DNA from: Biomaibacter acetigenes
GTDB lineage: Bacteria; Bacillota; Thermosediminibacteria; Thermosediminibacterales; Tepidanaerobacteraceae
Direction: 5' to 3'
Length of the DNA: 64,000 nt
Assembly: GCF_003691585.1 (NCBI RefSeq)
Contig: NZ_CP033169.1
Coordinates: forward strand, 1,984,001-2,048,000
This document shows, in pieces, positions 38,999 through 45,688 of this stretch. Positions within the stretch are counted from its first letter, which is position 1; each line of letters starts with the position of its first letter. A program made the position numbers and the translations under genes. Below the pieces are notes generated by a model, which saw only the letters and a list, made by a program, of their open reading frames with translations, was not told the origin of the DNA and made no database searches.

Positions 38999-39646
38999 TT
39001 ATATATAGGAACCTGTAACTGGTATGGATTTAGAGCATGAAATTATTTTTTCATGAAGGGATTCGGAGCACAGCTCTATTCTGGATTTGTTTAATATTAT
39101 TTTTACCTGCTTTTGACCTTCAACTCCATTTAATTTTGGTATAAATCTCTCCGCCATTTGTGTTAAATTTGCCGTGACCATCCTTCGTGCACCAAAATCA
39201 TCCGTTATCTCTACTAAAACATCAATCTCATATTGCCTGAGAAGGTTAACCACTTCCAGCAAGCTGCATATTAGCTCAGGATCTTTAAGGGTATAAATCC
39301 TGCTTAAAGCTTCATCATTCTTTTTAATATTGTTTATGTAATTCAGCACTCTATCATACTTTTTTAATTGTATCATGGTATATATAATCTGCAGGTGGTT
39401 ATGGAAATCATGTCTTTGGATCCGAAAAGCTTTGAGCAGCCTGTACCATTTCATATTTGGATTTTTATACATCTGGTTATACACAATCATACACCCTGCG
39501 CCAAAAAGCAGGATGCATAACCCCCCGGCAATTCTCTCCATAAGTTCCGATTCATCTATTGTTGATAGCAGGATAGTCACCAATGCCTGAACACCCATAA
39601 TCAAGATTATTGACCACGGCCTTTTCAAAGAACCCAGTCCTTTCAT
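38999..39646 (-). CDS. spo0B: Spo0B-like sporulation phosphotransferase domain protein
   Basis: A 215-residue protein with two N-terminal membrane spans (about 12-32 and 38-58) and a Spo0B-type dimerisation helix RIQRHDFHNHLQIIYTMIQL, where the His in RHDFHNHLQ is the predicted phospho-acceptor. In Bacillus, Spo0B relays phosphate from Spo0F to Spo0A and lacks membrane spans, so this may instead act like a short DUF-type sensor. The C-terminal ATPase-like part is degenerate. Assignment relies on the helix motif and on position between rpmA and obg, the same slot as spo0B. It could alternatively be an orphan Spo0A-directed kinase fragment. Confidence 0.75.
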   Translation of the reverse strand: MKGLGSLKRPWSIILIMGVQALVTILLSTIDESELMERIAGGLCILLFGAGCMIVYNQMYKNPNMKWYRLLKAFRIQRHDFHNHLQIIYTMIQLKKYDRVLNYINNIKKNDEALSRIYTLKDPELICSLLEVVNLLRQYEIDVLVEITDDFGARRMVTANLTQMAERFIPKLNGVEGQKQVKIILNKSRIELCSESLHEKIISCSKSIPVTGSYI

Positions 39647-39733
39647 AAAAAAATACAGGCTATTTGTTTATTCTATATTTTTTCCCAATTTCCTGCTAAA
39701 AATTAACAATAAAAAAGCTCCTTATTAAGGAGC

Positions 39734-40006
39734 TTACATTTCTGCGTATACGCTAACCTGTTTTCTATCCTTACCGTTTTTCTCAAATTTTACATAACCA
39801 TCAACTTTAGCAAAAAGAGTGTGATCTACCCCTATTCCCACATTTTTTCCGGGATAAACCCTGGTACCTCTCTGACGTACCAGGATACTGCCGGCACTTA
39901 CAAACTGCCCGTCAAATCTTTTTACTCCCAGGCGTTTTGACTCACTGTCACGGCCGTTACGGGTACTACCCATTCCTTTTTTATGAGCGAAAAGCTGTAA
40001 ATTCAT
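39734..40006 (-). CDS. rpmA: 50S ribosomal protein bL27
   Basis: A 90-residue ribosomal protein near the peptidyl-transferase centre. It has the Firmicutes N-terminal extension [11 protein letters not shown], which in Staphylococcus and relatives is removed by the protease Prp after LQLF; the gene directly upstream encodes that protease. The core [21 protein letters not shown] is highly conserved. The ATG at 40006 abuts prp. Confidence 0.98.
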   Translation of the reverse strand: MNLQLFAHKKGMGSTRNGRDSESKRLGVKRFDGQFVSAGSILVRQRGTRVYPGKNVGIGVDHTLFAKVDGYVKFEKNGKDRKQVSVYAEM

Positions 40007-40345
40007 CTATAGCACCTCCTTTTTGGTTTTCACCTGAACATATTCCGGGTAGGATTCTGACATGTCTTTAAGTCCCAGTAATATAGTTTCCGCAATAATA
40101 CCGGCTTTTTCCCGGGCATCATCCGGGATATTGTCAGGAATTTCCAGCGATAAATAGCCTTCTTCCTTCACAACCCGCGGTTTAAATCCAGCTACGTTTT
40201 CAAACCCCAGGATACACGTTTCAATGAGGGCCGATACCCCTGCGCAGACTATATCCTTTCCATAGTCCGCAAATCCTGCGTGTCCTGATACCTTAATGCT
40301 TTTAAACTTTCCGCCGATATCCCTTAATACTATAACTTTTATCAT
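40007..40345 (-). CDS. prp: Ribosomal-processing cysteine protease Prp (YsxB)
   Basis: A 112-residue cysteine protease that cleaves the N-terminal extension of bL27. The catalytic His and Cys are in VSGHAGFADYGKDIVCAGVSAL. It lies between rplU and rpmA and is transcribed with its substrate. The window contains a matching uncleaved bL27 tail, so enzyme and site are both present. Confidence 0.96.
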   Translation of the reverse strand: MIKVIVLRDIGGKFKSIKVSGHAGFADYGKDIVCAGVSALIETCILGFENVAGFKPRVVKEEGYLSLEIPDNIPDDAREKAGIIAETILLGLKDMSESYPEYVQVKTKKEVL

Positions 40346-40346
40346 T

Positions 40347-40658
40347 TTAAGCTTCTATTTTTTCAATTTTAACTTCGGTAAACGGCTGGCGGTGACCCTG
40401 TTTCCTGCGGTAATTCTTCTTGGGCTTGTACTTGAAGACGATAATCTTTTCTCCCTTGCCATGCCTTAAAACCGTGGCTTTTACCCTGACATTTTCAAGG
40501 TATGGTTTTCCTACCGAGAGCTGATCATCTTTAGATAATACCAGTACCTTATCAAATTCAACGGTTTCGTCTTCGCCGACAGCAAGTTTTTCCACCCGGA
40601 GTACATCGCCTTCGGACACTCTGTACTGTTTTCCACCGGTCTCAATAATTGCATACAT
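40347..40658 (-). CDS. rplU: 50S ribosomal protein bL21
   Basis: A 103-residue ribosomal protein starting [18 protein letters not shown], with the conserved C-terminal [21 protein letters not shown]. The ATG at 40658 follows AGAAGGAGGG. An in-frame extension to 40766 runs through the leader and is not used. It heads the rplU-prp-rpmA-spo0B-obg run. Confidence 0.98.
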   Translation of the reverse strand: MYAIIETGGKQYRVSEGDVLRVEKLAVGEDETVEFDKVLVLSKDDQLSVGKPYLENVRVKATVLRHGKGEKIIVFKYKPKKNYRRKQGHRQPFTEVKIEKIEA

Positions 40659-40674
40659 AAATAAAAACACCCTC

Positions 40675-40778
40675 CTTCTATCTCGCCGGGATTTCCGGGC
40701 CGGAACAAAACCCGTATTCCCGGGGCTTGTTCCCGTCATATACCCGACCCGTGCGGTGGGTGGCAAGGTAAAACCACC
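40675..40778 (-). promoter_or_regulatory. Ribosomal protein L21 leader
   Basis: A structured GC-rich leader between the promoter and rplU, with CCACCCACCGCACGGG, GGGAACAAGCCCCGGG and TTGTTCCGGCCCGG able to pair in several stems. Position and sequence style match the Firmicutes L21 leader, which is thought to give autoregulation. Identification is from memory of the motif. Confidence 0.65.
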
Positions 40779-40784
40779 TATGCT

Positions 40785-40813
40785 ATTTTAGCATAAGCAT
40801 TAATCCATGTCAA
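40785..40813 (-). promoter_or_regulatory. Sigma-A promoter of the rplU operon
   Basis: Minus strand TTGACA (40813-40808), 17-bp spacer, TAAAAT (40790-40785). Confidence 0.85.
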
Positions 40814-40907
40814 TTGTTCGCCGTTCAAAAGGTTTAGTTTTTGGAAATCGCTTTAGGGAAGTGCCATACAAGGGTTTTAGGCTTTTCTTTTGTCGTTTCT
40901 TTACTTC

Positions 40908-41362
40908 TTATCTCTCTTGCCGCTTCTTCAAAGTTGATAACCTTTCTTTCTTGTTTTCCGAAAGCCGCTTATCTTCTGGCTCTAATGTAGACTCTACTTT
41001 TGATGCATTTTCTTGCGGGGTCGCTTTTAGGTCCTCGGATGAGGTTTGCTGTTCGATGCCTTCTTCAACTATTTCCTGAAAGTTTTATGCCCACTTTCTT
41101 CTACAGCTTCTTTTACATCTTTATCCGTCGTGTTTTTGGGTTCTAAAACTTTGGAAACTAGAGTATGTAGTGCTTCCTCTTCTTTGTTTTCCAGGGCCAT
41201 GTTTACATTTGTTGTTTCTTCCTGAATCTTATTTCGAAATTCTTTCCTGTTTGTACCTAAAAAAATTGAAAGGCTCAAAATATTGGCCATTAATAAAGTG
41301 TAAATGAGCGAAGACTTGCTTGGTTCCCTCAAGTCCTTCATTAAATCCCGAAAATCCAGCAT
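40908..41362 (-). CDS. Hypothetical membrane-anchored charged protein, frameshifted
   Basis: Not recognised. From ATG 41362 (AAAGGGGG upstream) the protein has a basic start (MLDFRDLMKDLREPSK), one membrane span (SSLIYTLLMANILSLSIFLG) and a long acidic and lysine-rich tail. The frame stops at 41069, but adding one base to the T4 run 41083-41086 continues it as GHKNFQEIVEEGIEQQ through DKRLSENKKERLSTLKKRQER to a TAA at 40910-40908, about 151 residues. The tail is low-complexity and coiled. It lies between the germination genes and rplU, so a spore role is possible but unproven. Confidence 0.55.
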
Positions 41363-41441
41363 TTCAAGACCCCCTTTTTTTTGATTCGATTTTGCGATTT
41401 TTACAGATATTGTAGCCGACAATTTAAATTTTTAGGAAATT

Positions 41442-41464
41442 GAGGTGTGATATCATCACACCTC
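41442..41464. repeat. GAGGTGTGAT inverted repeat
   Basis: GAGGTGTGAT-ATC-ATCACACCTC, a perfect 10-bp stem in the spacer between the ypeB operon and the unknown gene. TTTT follows on the plus strand only. It may end the sleB-ypeB transcript, which stops at 41592. Confidence 0.5.
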
Positions 41465-41591
41465 TTTTCCCTAGCGATGTAGACTCATAAATTCAACTTC
41501 AAAATCTAAAGGAAGCTATGTCGTTTATCTTATGAAATTTCTTATCTCTATTATATATTATATATATGTGAACAGTTCTTAAAATGTGACA

Positions 41592-41669
41592 TTACTCAGC
41601 CATAATCAGAAGAATTAAAACCAAAAAAATAATGAACATATCATGTAAAGTGTCTTCCGCCAGTATCAA
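41592..41669 (-). CDS. Microprotein, 25 aa, single membrane segment
   Basis: A short frame from TTG 41669, with GGGAGGGG 6 nt upstream, to TAA 41594-41592. The translation is MILAEDTLHDM followed by FIIFLVLILLIMAE. The hydrophobic core (FIIFLVLILLIM) resembles the FALFLILILLFF core of the other microproteins at 44-45.5 kb. It lies 66 nt after the ypeB stop, so it is probably the third gene of the sleB-ypeB operon. Too short for normal gene finders; the strong ribosome binding site is the main support. Confidence 0.55.
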   Translation of the reverse strand: MILAEDTLHDMFIIFLVLILLIMAE

Positions 41670-41735
41670 TGAAGACCCCTCCCTATCCTTTTTTCTCTAT
41701 TATAGAATATTCATATTCCCGAAGTTAGTTGCTAT

Positions 41736-43085
41736 TTACATGGTCATGGTCCCCCTATCGGTTTCTACTACCTTTAGTATTTGTTCCTCTGTTCCATTTT
41801 CAGCGTTTATATAAATGAAATACCGTTCATCCTTCAGCTTTGCGTCCACTTCATAACATAACTTTTCCTTAAGGGCAGGATCAGGAATAAGGGTGAACCT
41901 GATTCTGTCAACCTTTAGATTTTTATTTAACCTCTTTATTACATCTTGTTTTGAAAGTTTGACAGTGGGCAGATTCCTGGGCCTGTGGAATGTAAAATAA
42001 CCCACACCGTCGAAACCTACTATTTGCCCGTTGTCCAGAGCCACTTCGGTCTTTATGAAGTCGGGGTATAGCAGCACATCACCTTCTTTGGGAACAAAAG
42101 TTATGGTGACGGTACCATCCTGACTCAATGACCCCGTAGGTTCCATATTGGTATATCCTTTAGAATTTAAAAAAGCTCTGGCGTGATCTACGGCTTTTTT
42201 TAAATCAATTTTCTGTGTTCCAATTGCCCTCGTATTCAAATACCAAATTACATGCCCTCCCTTTTCGCTGACATCCATAACTATTTCGGGGGTTTTTCCA
42301 CCTTTCCTGGTTAATTCAACATTATAGGCGGGAATATTTCCCCTAGCCTTTCCGGTGACATTGATATCATACCGGACCTTGTCCGGATTATCCACGAAGT
42401 TTACTGCGATATCTTTTGCCCGGGATTCTGTTATGGTGGTTCCGGTTAGACCCATGGGTTTTATATTTTCCACATGGTCTGAAAAGGGCCCGTCGTAGGT
42501 TATGGTCGGAACCTCGTCCTTTAATTTCTGATCGATGACCGCAAACTTATCCGCCATGGCCTGGGGAAGTTTTTTCATTCTTCCGGCGGCAAAAGCTTTA
42601 TTTTCCCATTTTATCCTGCCTGAGGCCACATCGTCCTGGAGTTCCCGGAGTTTTTTATTTAAATCCTGGGAATATTTTTTAAAGTCTTCTATCTTTTTCC
42701 ACTCATCCTGCGTTATTTTTTCACCATTAACTATTTTTTTCGCAAGACTGTAAGAAAAATCTCCCAGTTGTGCAAAGAATTTTTGACTGTTGGTCATGTC
42801 TTTTTGCCCTAACGGAAGCTGGGAAAGGCTGGTCCTGGCTCCTTCCGCCTGGTGCCATATGGTTGTAAAGGCCATTATCCTCTGGGCATCGGAAGAAGTT
42901 ACAAGACTTTTGGAAATAAGCAGGTTAAGGTTATTTACCTGGTCGATCAAATCAAAAAAACCCCTCTGATACGATGCTTCCAGGGCATTTTCCGCCGAAT
43001 AAGCCCTGTTTGATACTGACCAGAAGCCAAAGACAATTCCTCCTATCAACAAAAGGCCGATTAACAATAAATATATCCTTTTCAA
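41736..43085 (-). CDS. ypeB: Spore germination protein YpeB
   Basis: A 449-residue protein with an N-terminal membrane anchor (RIYLLLIGLLLIGGIVFGFW) that, in Bacillus, is needed to place and stabilise the cortex-lytic enzyme SleB in the spore. The N-terminal helical domain is followed by PepSY-type repeats in the C-terminal half (TESRAKDIAVNFV, DLKKAVDHARAFLNSKGY, SKQDVIKRLNKNL). Start TTG 43085 follows GGAGGGG. It is directly downstream of sleB (21 nt), the standard pair. A microprotein follows it. Confidence 0.95.
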   Translation of the reverse strand: MKRIYLLLIGLLLIGGIVFGFWSVSNRAYSAENALEASYQRGFFDLIDQVNNLNLLISKSLVTSSDAQRIMAFTTIWHQAEGARTSLSQLPLGQKDMTNSQKFFAQLGDFSYSLAKKIVNGEKITQDEWKKIEDFKKYSQDLNKKLRELQDDVASGRIKWENKAFAAGRMKKLPQAMADKFAVIDQKLKDEVPTITYDGPFSDHVENIKPMGLTGTTITESRAKDIAVNFVDNPDKVRYDINVTGKARGNIPAYNVELTRKGGKTPEIVMDVSEKGGHVIWYLNTRAIGTQKIDLKKAVDHARAFLNSKGYTNMEPTGSLSQDGTVTITFVPKEGDVLLYPDFIKTEVALDNGQIVGFDGVGYFTFHRPRNLPTVKLSKQDVIKRLNKNLKVDRIRFTLIPDPALKEKLCYEVDAKLKDERYFIYINAENGTEEQILKVVETDRGTMTM

Positions 43086-43106
43086 ATTTAAATCCCCTCC
43101 ATAAAA

Positions 43107-43601
43107 CTATCTTCCGAATACATGCCTGCCTATTTGTGTCACAATACGGCGGGTCCAAATCCAGGGACTTACCCACTTATAGGGGTTCCAAAAATAAAGG
43201 CTGCCATAGGTGGGGTCCCACCCGTTCAATGCATCCCGAGCAGCATTGAAGTTGCTCCGGCTGGGATAGGTCGCCCATATCTGACCGTTGCTTACGGATT
43301 CAAAGGCGCCCGGTTGAAAAATAACACCAGCCACCGTAGGAGGAAATTTAGGATGTTTTGCACGGTTTAAAATCACCGCCGCTACACCGACCTGGCCCAG
43401 GTACGGCTCCCCTCTAGCCTCTCCCGATACGAGCCGTGCAAGGAGCATGTAATCCCCGTTCCACGAAGAGACGGCATAGCTTTGAGCCCTTGCCTGGGCC
43501 ACTTGTTCCAAACTATTTTGACGATAAAAAATAAAAACACCTACTACGATTAGGATGATTAAAAAGATTATCTTAAGCTTTGAAAACCCAGTTTTCATCA
43601 T
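43107..43601 (-). CDS. sleB: Spore cortex-lytic enzyme SleB (cell wall hydrolase)
   Basis: A 164-residue lytic transglycosylase-type hydrolase that degrades spore cortex during germination. A membrane or signal segment covers about 8-28. The Hydrolase_2 domain has the catalytic glutamate in LARLVSGEARGEPYLGQVGVAAVILNR and LYFWNPYKW near the end. It is shorter than Bacillus SleB (about 305) because it lacks the N-terminal peptidoglycan-binding domain, as in many Clostridia. ATG 43601 follows AGGTGG. It has a sigma-G-like promoter. Confidence 0.93.
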   Translation of the reverse strand: MMKTGFSKLKIIFLIILIVVGVFIFYRQNSLEQVAQARAQSYAVSSWNGDYMLLARLVSGEARGEPYLGQVGVAAVILNRAKHPKFPPTVAGVIFQPGAFESVSNGQIWATYPSRSNFNAARDALNGWDPTYGSLYFWNPYKWVSPWIWTRRIVTQIGRHVFGR

Positions 43602-43631
43602 ATAACACCACCTTGCATTCTATTTTATTTT

Positions 43632-43660
43632 TAGTTTGCTACATTTTTGAATCATTATTC
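43632..43660 (-). promoter_or_regulatory. Sigma-G-like promoter of sleB-ypeB
   Basis: Minus strand GAATA (43660-43656), 17-bp spacer, CAAACTA (43638-43632). It compares with the forespore sigma-G pattern GMATR-N18-CATNMTA at 11 of 12 positions. sleB-ypeB is under sigma-G in Bacillus. Confidence 0.5.
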
Positions 43661-43662
43661 CG

Positions 43663-43693
43663 GCACCATTTATTACCCTTTTTTCATATAATA
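43663..43693 (+). promoter_or_regulatory. Sporulation-type promoter before the plus-strand microprotein
   Basis: CATATAATA at 43685-43693 fits the sigma-K -10 pattern CATANNNTA, with AC about 18 nt upstream. The start codon TTG at 43725 is about 32 nt downstream. Divergent from the sleB promoter. Confidence 0.35.
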
Positions 43694-43724
43694 TTTTAGA
43701 AACGCTATTTGAGGAGGGGATCCT

Positions 43725-43886
43725 TTGAGTAAAGAAGAAAATAAAAAAACCCCCCCAACCAATCCCAGGCCTAATCCTTATACCCTTTTTCTCATTTTGA
43801 TATTGCTAATAAATTCCACAGGCCATACATGTATTTTTAAAAAAACAAACATAAATAAACGCAAGGACCGGGAGGGAGGAAAGTGA
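43725..43886 (+). CDS. Microprotein, up to 53 aa, with LFLILILL membrane core
   Basis: From TTG 43725 with GAGGAGGGG upstream. The translation has a polar Pro/Asn-rich start (KTPPTNPRPNPY) followed by TLFLILILLINST, the same core as the other microproteins, then a basic tail. The stop overlaps the next gene (GTG 43883). A7 and C7 runs near 43745 make the exact frame uncertain. Function unknown. Confidence 0.5.
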   Translation: MSKEENKKTPPTNPRPNPYTLFLILILLINSTGHTCIFKKTNINKRKDREGGK

Positions 43887-44188
43887 AGATACTGACTCTT
43901 GGGGAAGACGACATGCAGCTATTAAAGGCAATCAAGCCTTTTATGAGCTCCAAAGGCCAGGGGATCATAGATACATTTACTATGGTCATGAACATTTTCA
44001 AGCCACAAGACCCCCAGCAAAAAATAAATTACGACGCTCTTACAGAGTTTTTAACAATAATGAATGAATCTTACGAAAGCCAAAAGGCACTTAAAAAGGT
44101 AGAGAAAAATAGCTCTGAAGAGCAGACCGCCTCGCCAAAATCTCATGATGTAGAAAATCTTTTGAATGTATTGGCAGATAAAAAATGA
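43883..44188 (+). CDS. Hypothetical protein, 101 aa, in the sporulation island
   Basis: Not recognised. A soluble helical protein starting GTG 43883 behind GGAGGGAGG. The N-terminal 70 residues (LLKAIKPFMSSKGQGIIDTF, MVMNIFKPQDPQQKINYDAL) look like a small helical domain. The tail is Ser/Glu/Lys-rich and ends DVENLLNVLADKK. The stretch MNIF...KINYDALTEFL resembles MNLL...KINPAMLLNLL in the protein at 44725, so the two may be distant relatives. It is translationally coupled to the microprotein before it and followed 26 nt later by another microprotein. Confidence 0.65.
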   Translation: MKILTLGEDDMQLLKAIKPFMSSKGQGIIDTFTMVMNIFKPQDPQQKINYDALTEFLTIMNESYESQKALKKVEKNSSEEQTASPKSHDVENLLNVLADKK

Positions 44189-44214
44189 CCTTAATTTTTC
44201 CAGGAGGTGCTGAT

Positions 44215-44337
44215 ATGAGTAATAGGGCAGTATTTGCGCTTTTTCTAGTCCTGATTTTGCTATTCTTTTCCGACGGCGCAGTTTCTAAAGAAGCACAAGA
44301 CCCCAAAAAAACCGAAGCAAAGCCGACCACTAAATGA
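44215..44337 (+). CDS. Microprotein, 40 aa, FALFLVLILLFFSD core
   Basis: ATG 44215 with AGGAGGTG 5 nt upstream. The translation is MSNRAV, then the core FALFLVLILLFFSD, then a soluble charged tail (GAVSKEAQDPKKTEAKPTTK). The core is nearly identical to the three minus-strand microproteins at 45.1-45.5 kb, so this is the same family with a C-terminal extension. It ends right before a terminator. Confidence 0.75.
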   Translation: MSNRAVFALFLVLILLFFSDGAVSKEAQDPKKTEAKPTTK

Positions 44338-44340
44338 CTT

Positions 44341-44365
44341 TTAGGGCTTTTAGCCCTAATTTTTT
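44341..44365 (+). terminator. Intrinsic terminator
   Basis: TTAGGGCT-TTT-AGCCCTAA followed by TTTTTT, just after the microprotein stop at 44337. Confidence 0.88.
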
Positions 44366-44430
44366 GTTCATCATTCGCATGTTTAGCACATATACTTTAC
44401 TGAATGAATTTATGGAGGTGTCGTTAAAAA

Positions 44431-44724
44431 ATGCTGGGTGACATGGAAAAAATGGTGAAGATGTTTCAAGATGAAATAAAACATTTGAAAGACGAACTGA
44501 GAAACACCCATTTTACCGGGGAATCTTCAGATGGCAAGGTCATTGTTACATTCAACGGTCTCGAAGAACTAGTAGATGTCAATTTTTATATGGAAGAAAT
44601 GGACCCCGAGGTAAAAAAATCCCTGGAACAGGGGACAACTCAAGCAGTTAGCAGGGCTCTTATAAAGGTAAAGGATCATTTGAAGCAGAAGTTTTCCGAC
44701 ACCGGAATGTTTGGAGGGATATAA
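44431..44724 (+). CDS. YbaB/EbfC-like small protein
   Basis: A 97-residue protein resembling YbaB/EbfC nucleoid-associated proteins. It has an N-terminal helix (MEKMVKMFQDEIKHLKDEL), the sheet with SSDGKVIVTFNGLEELVDVNF and a C-terminal helix (GTTQAVSRALIKVKDHLKQKF). The canonical ybaB next to dnaX and recR is not here, so this is likely a paralogue, perhaps spore-specific. ATG 44431 has GGAGGTG about 10 nt upstream. It abuts the next gene. Confidence 0.72.
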   Translation: MLGDMEKMVKMFQDEIKHLKDELRNTHFTGESSDGKVIVTFNGLEELVDVNFYMEEMDPEVKKSLEQGTTQAVSRALIKVKDHLKQKFSDTGMFGGI

Positions 44725-45090
44725 TTGGCGGAAAATGAAAACAACCCGAGAGCCGATTTATTGAATACGGTAATGGATGTCATTCATGGAAAGCGAGGAC
44801 AAAATATCAACGAGCTGGTGAGCTTGCTCGCTTTAAGCAATCTTCTAGGAATAATCACCTTCCTGAATTCCCAGGATTTAAAGCTGGATATGGGATCTTT
44901 TTCCAAATCCGGCAATTCGGATTTAAAAGAAATGGCTATGAATCTTTTAGGTTCAATGGGGAGCGGTTCATCCGATAAAAAAATAAATCCCGCCATGCTT
45001 TTAAACCTTTTAAAGACCCTGTCTCCGGGGGAAAGCTCATCTTCGGAAATAAAGAGCGGTGAAAAAAGCGAAGATAAGACAAAAACCTGA
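44725..45090 (+). CDS. Hypothetical protein, 121 aa, in the sporulation island
   Basis: Not recognised. Start TTG 44725 directly after the previous stop, with GGAGGG upstream. The N-terminal half is helical and hydrophobic but not clearly membrane (INELVSLLALSNLLGIITFL); the middle is Gly/Ser-rich; DKKINPAMLLNLLKTL recurs in similar form in the protein at 43883; the tail is Ser/Lys/Glu-rich. It forms a two-gene unit with the YbaB-like gene and ends before a terminator. Confidence 0.65.
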   Translation: MAENENNPRADLLNTVMDVIHGKRGQNINELVSLLALSNLLGIITFLNSQDLKLDMGSFSKSGNSDLKEMAMNLLGSMGSGSSDKKINPAMLLNLLKTLSPGESSSSEIKSGEKSEDKTKT

Positions 45091-45099
45091 AAAAATTTA

Positions 45100-45137
45100 A
45101 GCCGTGCCTGAAGCACGGCTGTTATTTTGTTTTTTTA
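45100..45137 (+). terminator. Intrinsic terminator
   Basis: AGCCGTGC-CTGAA-GCACGGCT then GTTATTTTGTTTTTTT. It ends the plus-strand unit and may also stop the convergent minus-strand microprotein transcript. Confidence 0.88.
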
Positions 45138-45221
45138 TTAGTCATCAGAGAAGAACAGGAGAATCAGTATCAAGAATAACGCAAAAGCCATTCTGTTGTC
45201 GAATCCGCTGAACCCTCCCAT
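45138..45221 (-). CDS. Microprotein, 27 aa, YjcZ-like (FALFLILILLFFSDD)
   Basis: ATG 45221 behind GGGGGAGG, stop TAA 45140-45138. The translation is MGGFSGFDNRMA followed by FALFLILILLFFSDD. The layout (Gly/Phe-rich start, one membrane segment, acidic end) resembles tiny YjcZ-type sporulation proteins of Bacillus. It is 44 nt after the next member and has no separate promoter. Confidence 0.75.
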   Translation of the reverse strand: MGGFSGFDNRMAFALFLILILLFFSDD

Positions 45222-45265
45222 TTTCCTCCCCCTTCCCTTATTGAGATTCCGCTTTTATTCGGATT

Positions 45266-45346
45266 TTATTCATCACCGAAGAACAGAAGAATCAATATCA
45301 GAAACAGGGCAAATGCCATCCTTCCTCCAAAGAAACCATCTGCCAT
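45266..45346 (-). CDS. Microprotein, 26 aa, YjcZ-like (FALFLILILLFFGDE)
   Basis: ATG 45346 with GGAGGG 7 nt upstream, stop TAA 45268-45266. The translation is MADGFFGGRMA followed by FALFLILILLFFGDE, almost identical to its neighbours. It has a CATANNNTA-type promoter at 45378-45408. Confidence 0.78.
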   Translation of the reverse strand: MADGFFGGRMAFALFLILILLFFGDE

Positions 45347-45377
45347 ACAGAAACCCTCCTTTGTTTTTAGCCTAATA

Positions 45378-45408
45378 TAATATATGCATTTAGTGAACTC
45401 CTGGTTAC
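45378..45408 (-). promoter_or_regulatory. Sigma-K-like promoter of a microprotein gene
   Basis: Minus strand GTAAC (45408-45404), 17-bp spacer, CATATATTA (45386-45378), which fits CATANNNTA. The next microprotein has the same GTAAC-N17-CATAT arrangement. Confidence 0.45.
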
Positions 45409-45458
45409 CAATGAAACCTTGTTAAAATGGACCGTATATTTTCTACATGGTCGATGAC

Positions 45459-45542
45459 TCACTTGTCGTCACTGAAAAACAAAAGTATCAAAATCAAAAA
45501 CAGAGCAAAAGCACCTCTTCCTCCGAAGAAACCACCTGCCAT
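45459..45542 (-). CDS. Microprotein, 27 aa, YjcZ-like (FALFLILILLFFSDDK)
   Basis: ATG 45542 with GGAGGAA upstream, stop TGA 45461-45459. The translation is MAGGFFGGRGA followed by FALFLILILLFFSDDK. The GGFFGGR start is shared with the 45266 gene. Monocistronic-looking, with its own promoter-like sequence. Confidence 0.78.
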   Translation of the reverse strand: MAGGFFGGRGAFALFLILILLFFSDDK

Positions 45543-45575
45543 GTCAAATTTCCTCCTTCCTTTTTACCTAATTCA

Positions 45576-45604
45576 TAATATGTGGAGGATATGATTATGG
45601 TTAC
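45576..45604 (-). promoter_or_regulatory. Sporulation-type promoter of the 45459 microprotein
   Basis: Minus strand GTAAC (45604-45600), 17-bp spacer, CATATTA (45582-45576). It is compatible with sigma-K (CATA) or sigma-G (CATNNTA). Confidence 0.42.
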
Positions 45605-45617
45605 AAATAATGTTGAA

Positions 45618-45644
45618 TAAAAAAAGCCGAGGAATAGCCTCGAC
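45618..45644 (-). terminator. Intrinsic terminator of rng
   Basis: Minus strand GTCGAGG-CTATT-CCTCGGC followed by TTTTTTT, 45 nt beyond the rng stop. Confidence 0.85.
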
Positions 45645-45688
45645 TCATTTAAAATTCAATTGTGACTGTCCCTCGGGCCTCTGTCGTA

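Noticed and set aside
38999-39646. Calling this gene a full sensor kinase
   Set aside because: The ATPase motifs (N, G boxes) are absent; only the Spo0B-type helix and two membrane spans are visible.
40807-41079. Plus-strand open frame of 90 codons
   Set aside because: It lies opposite the restored C-terminal tail of the minus-strand unknown gene and overlaps the rplU promoter; Ser/Phe-rich shadow product.
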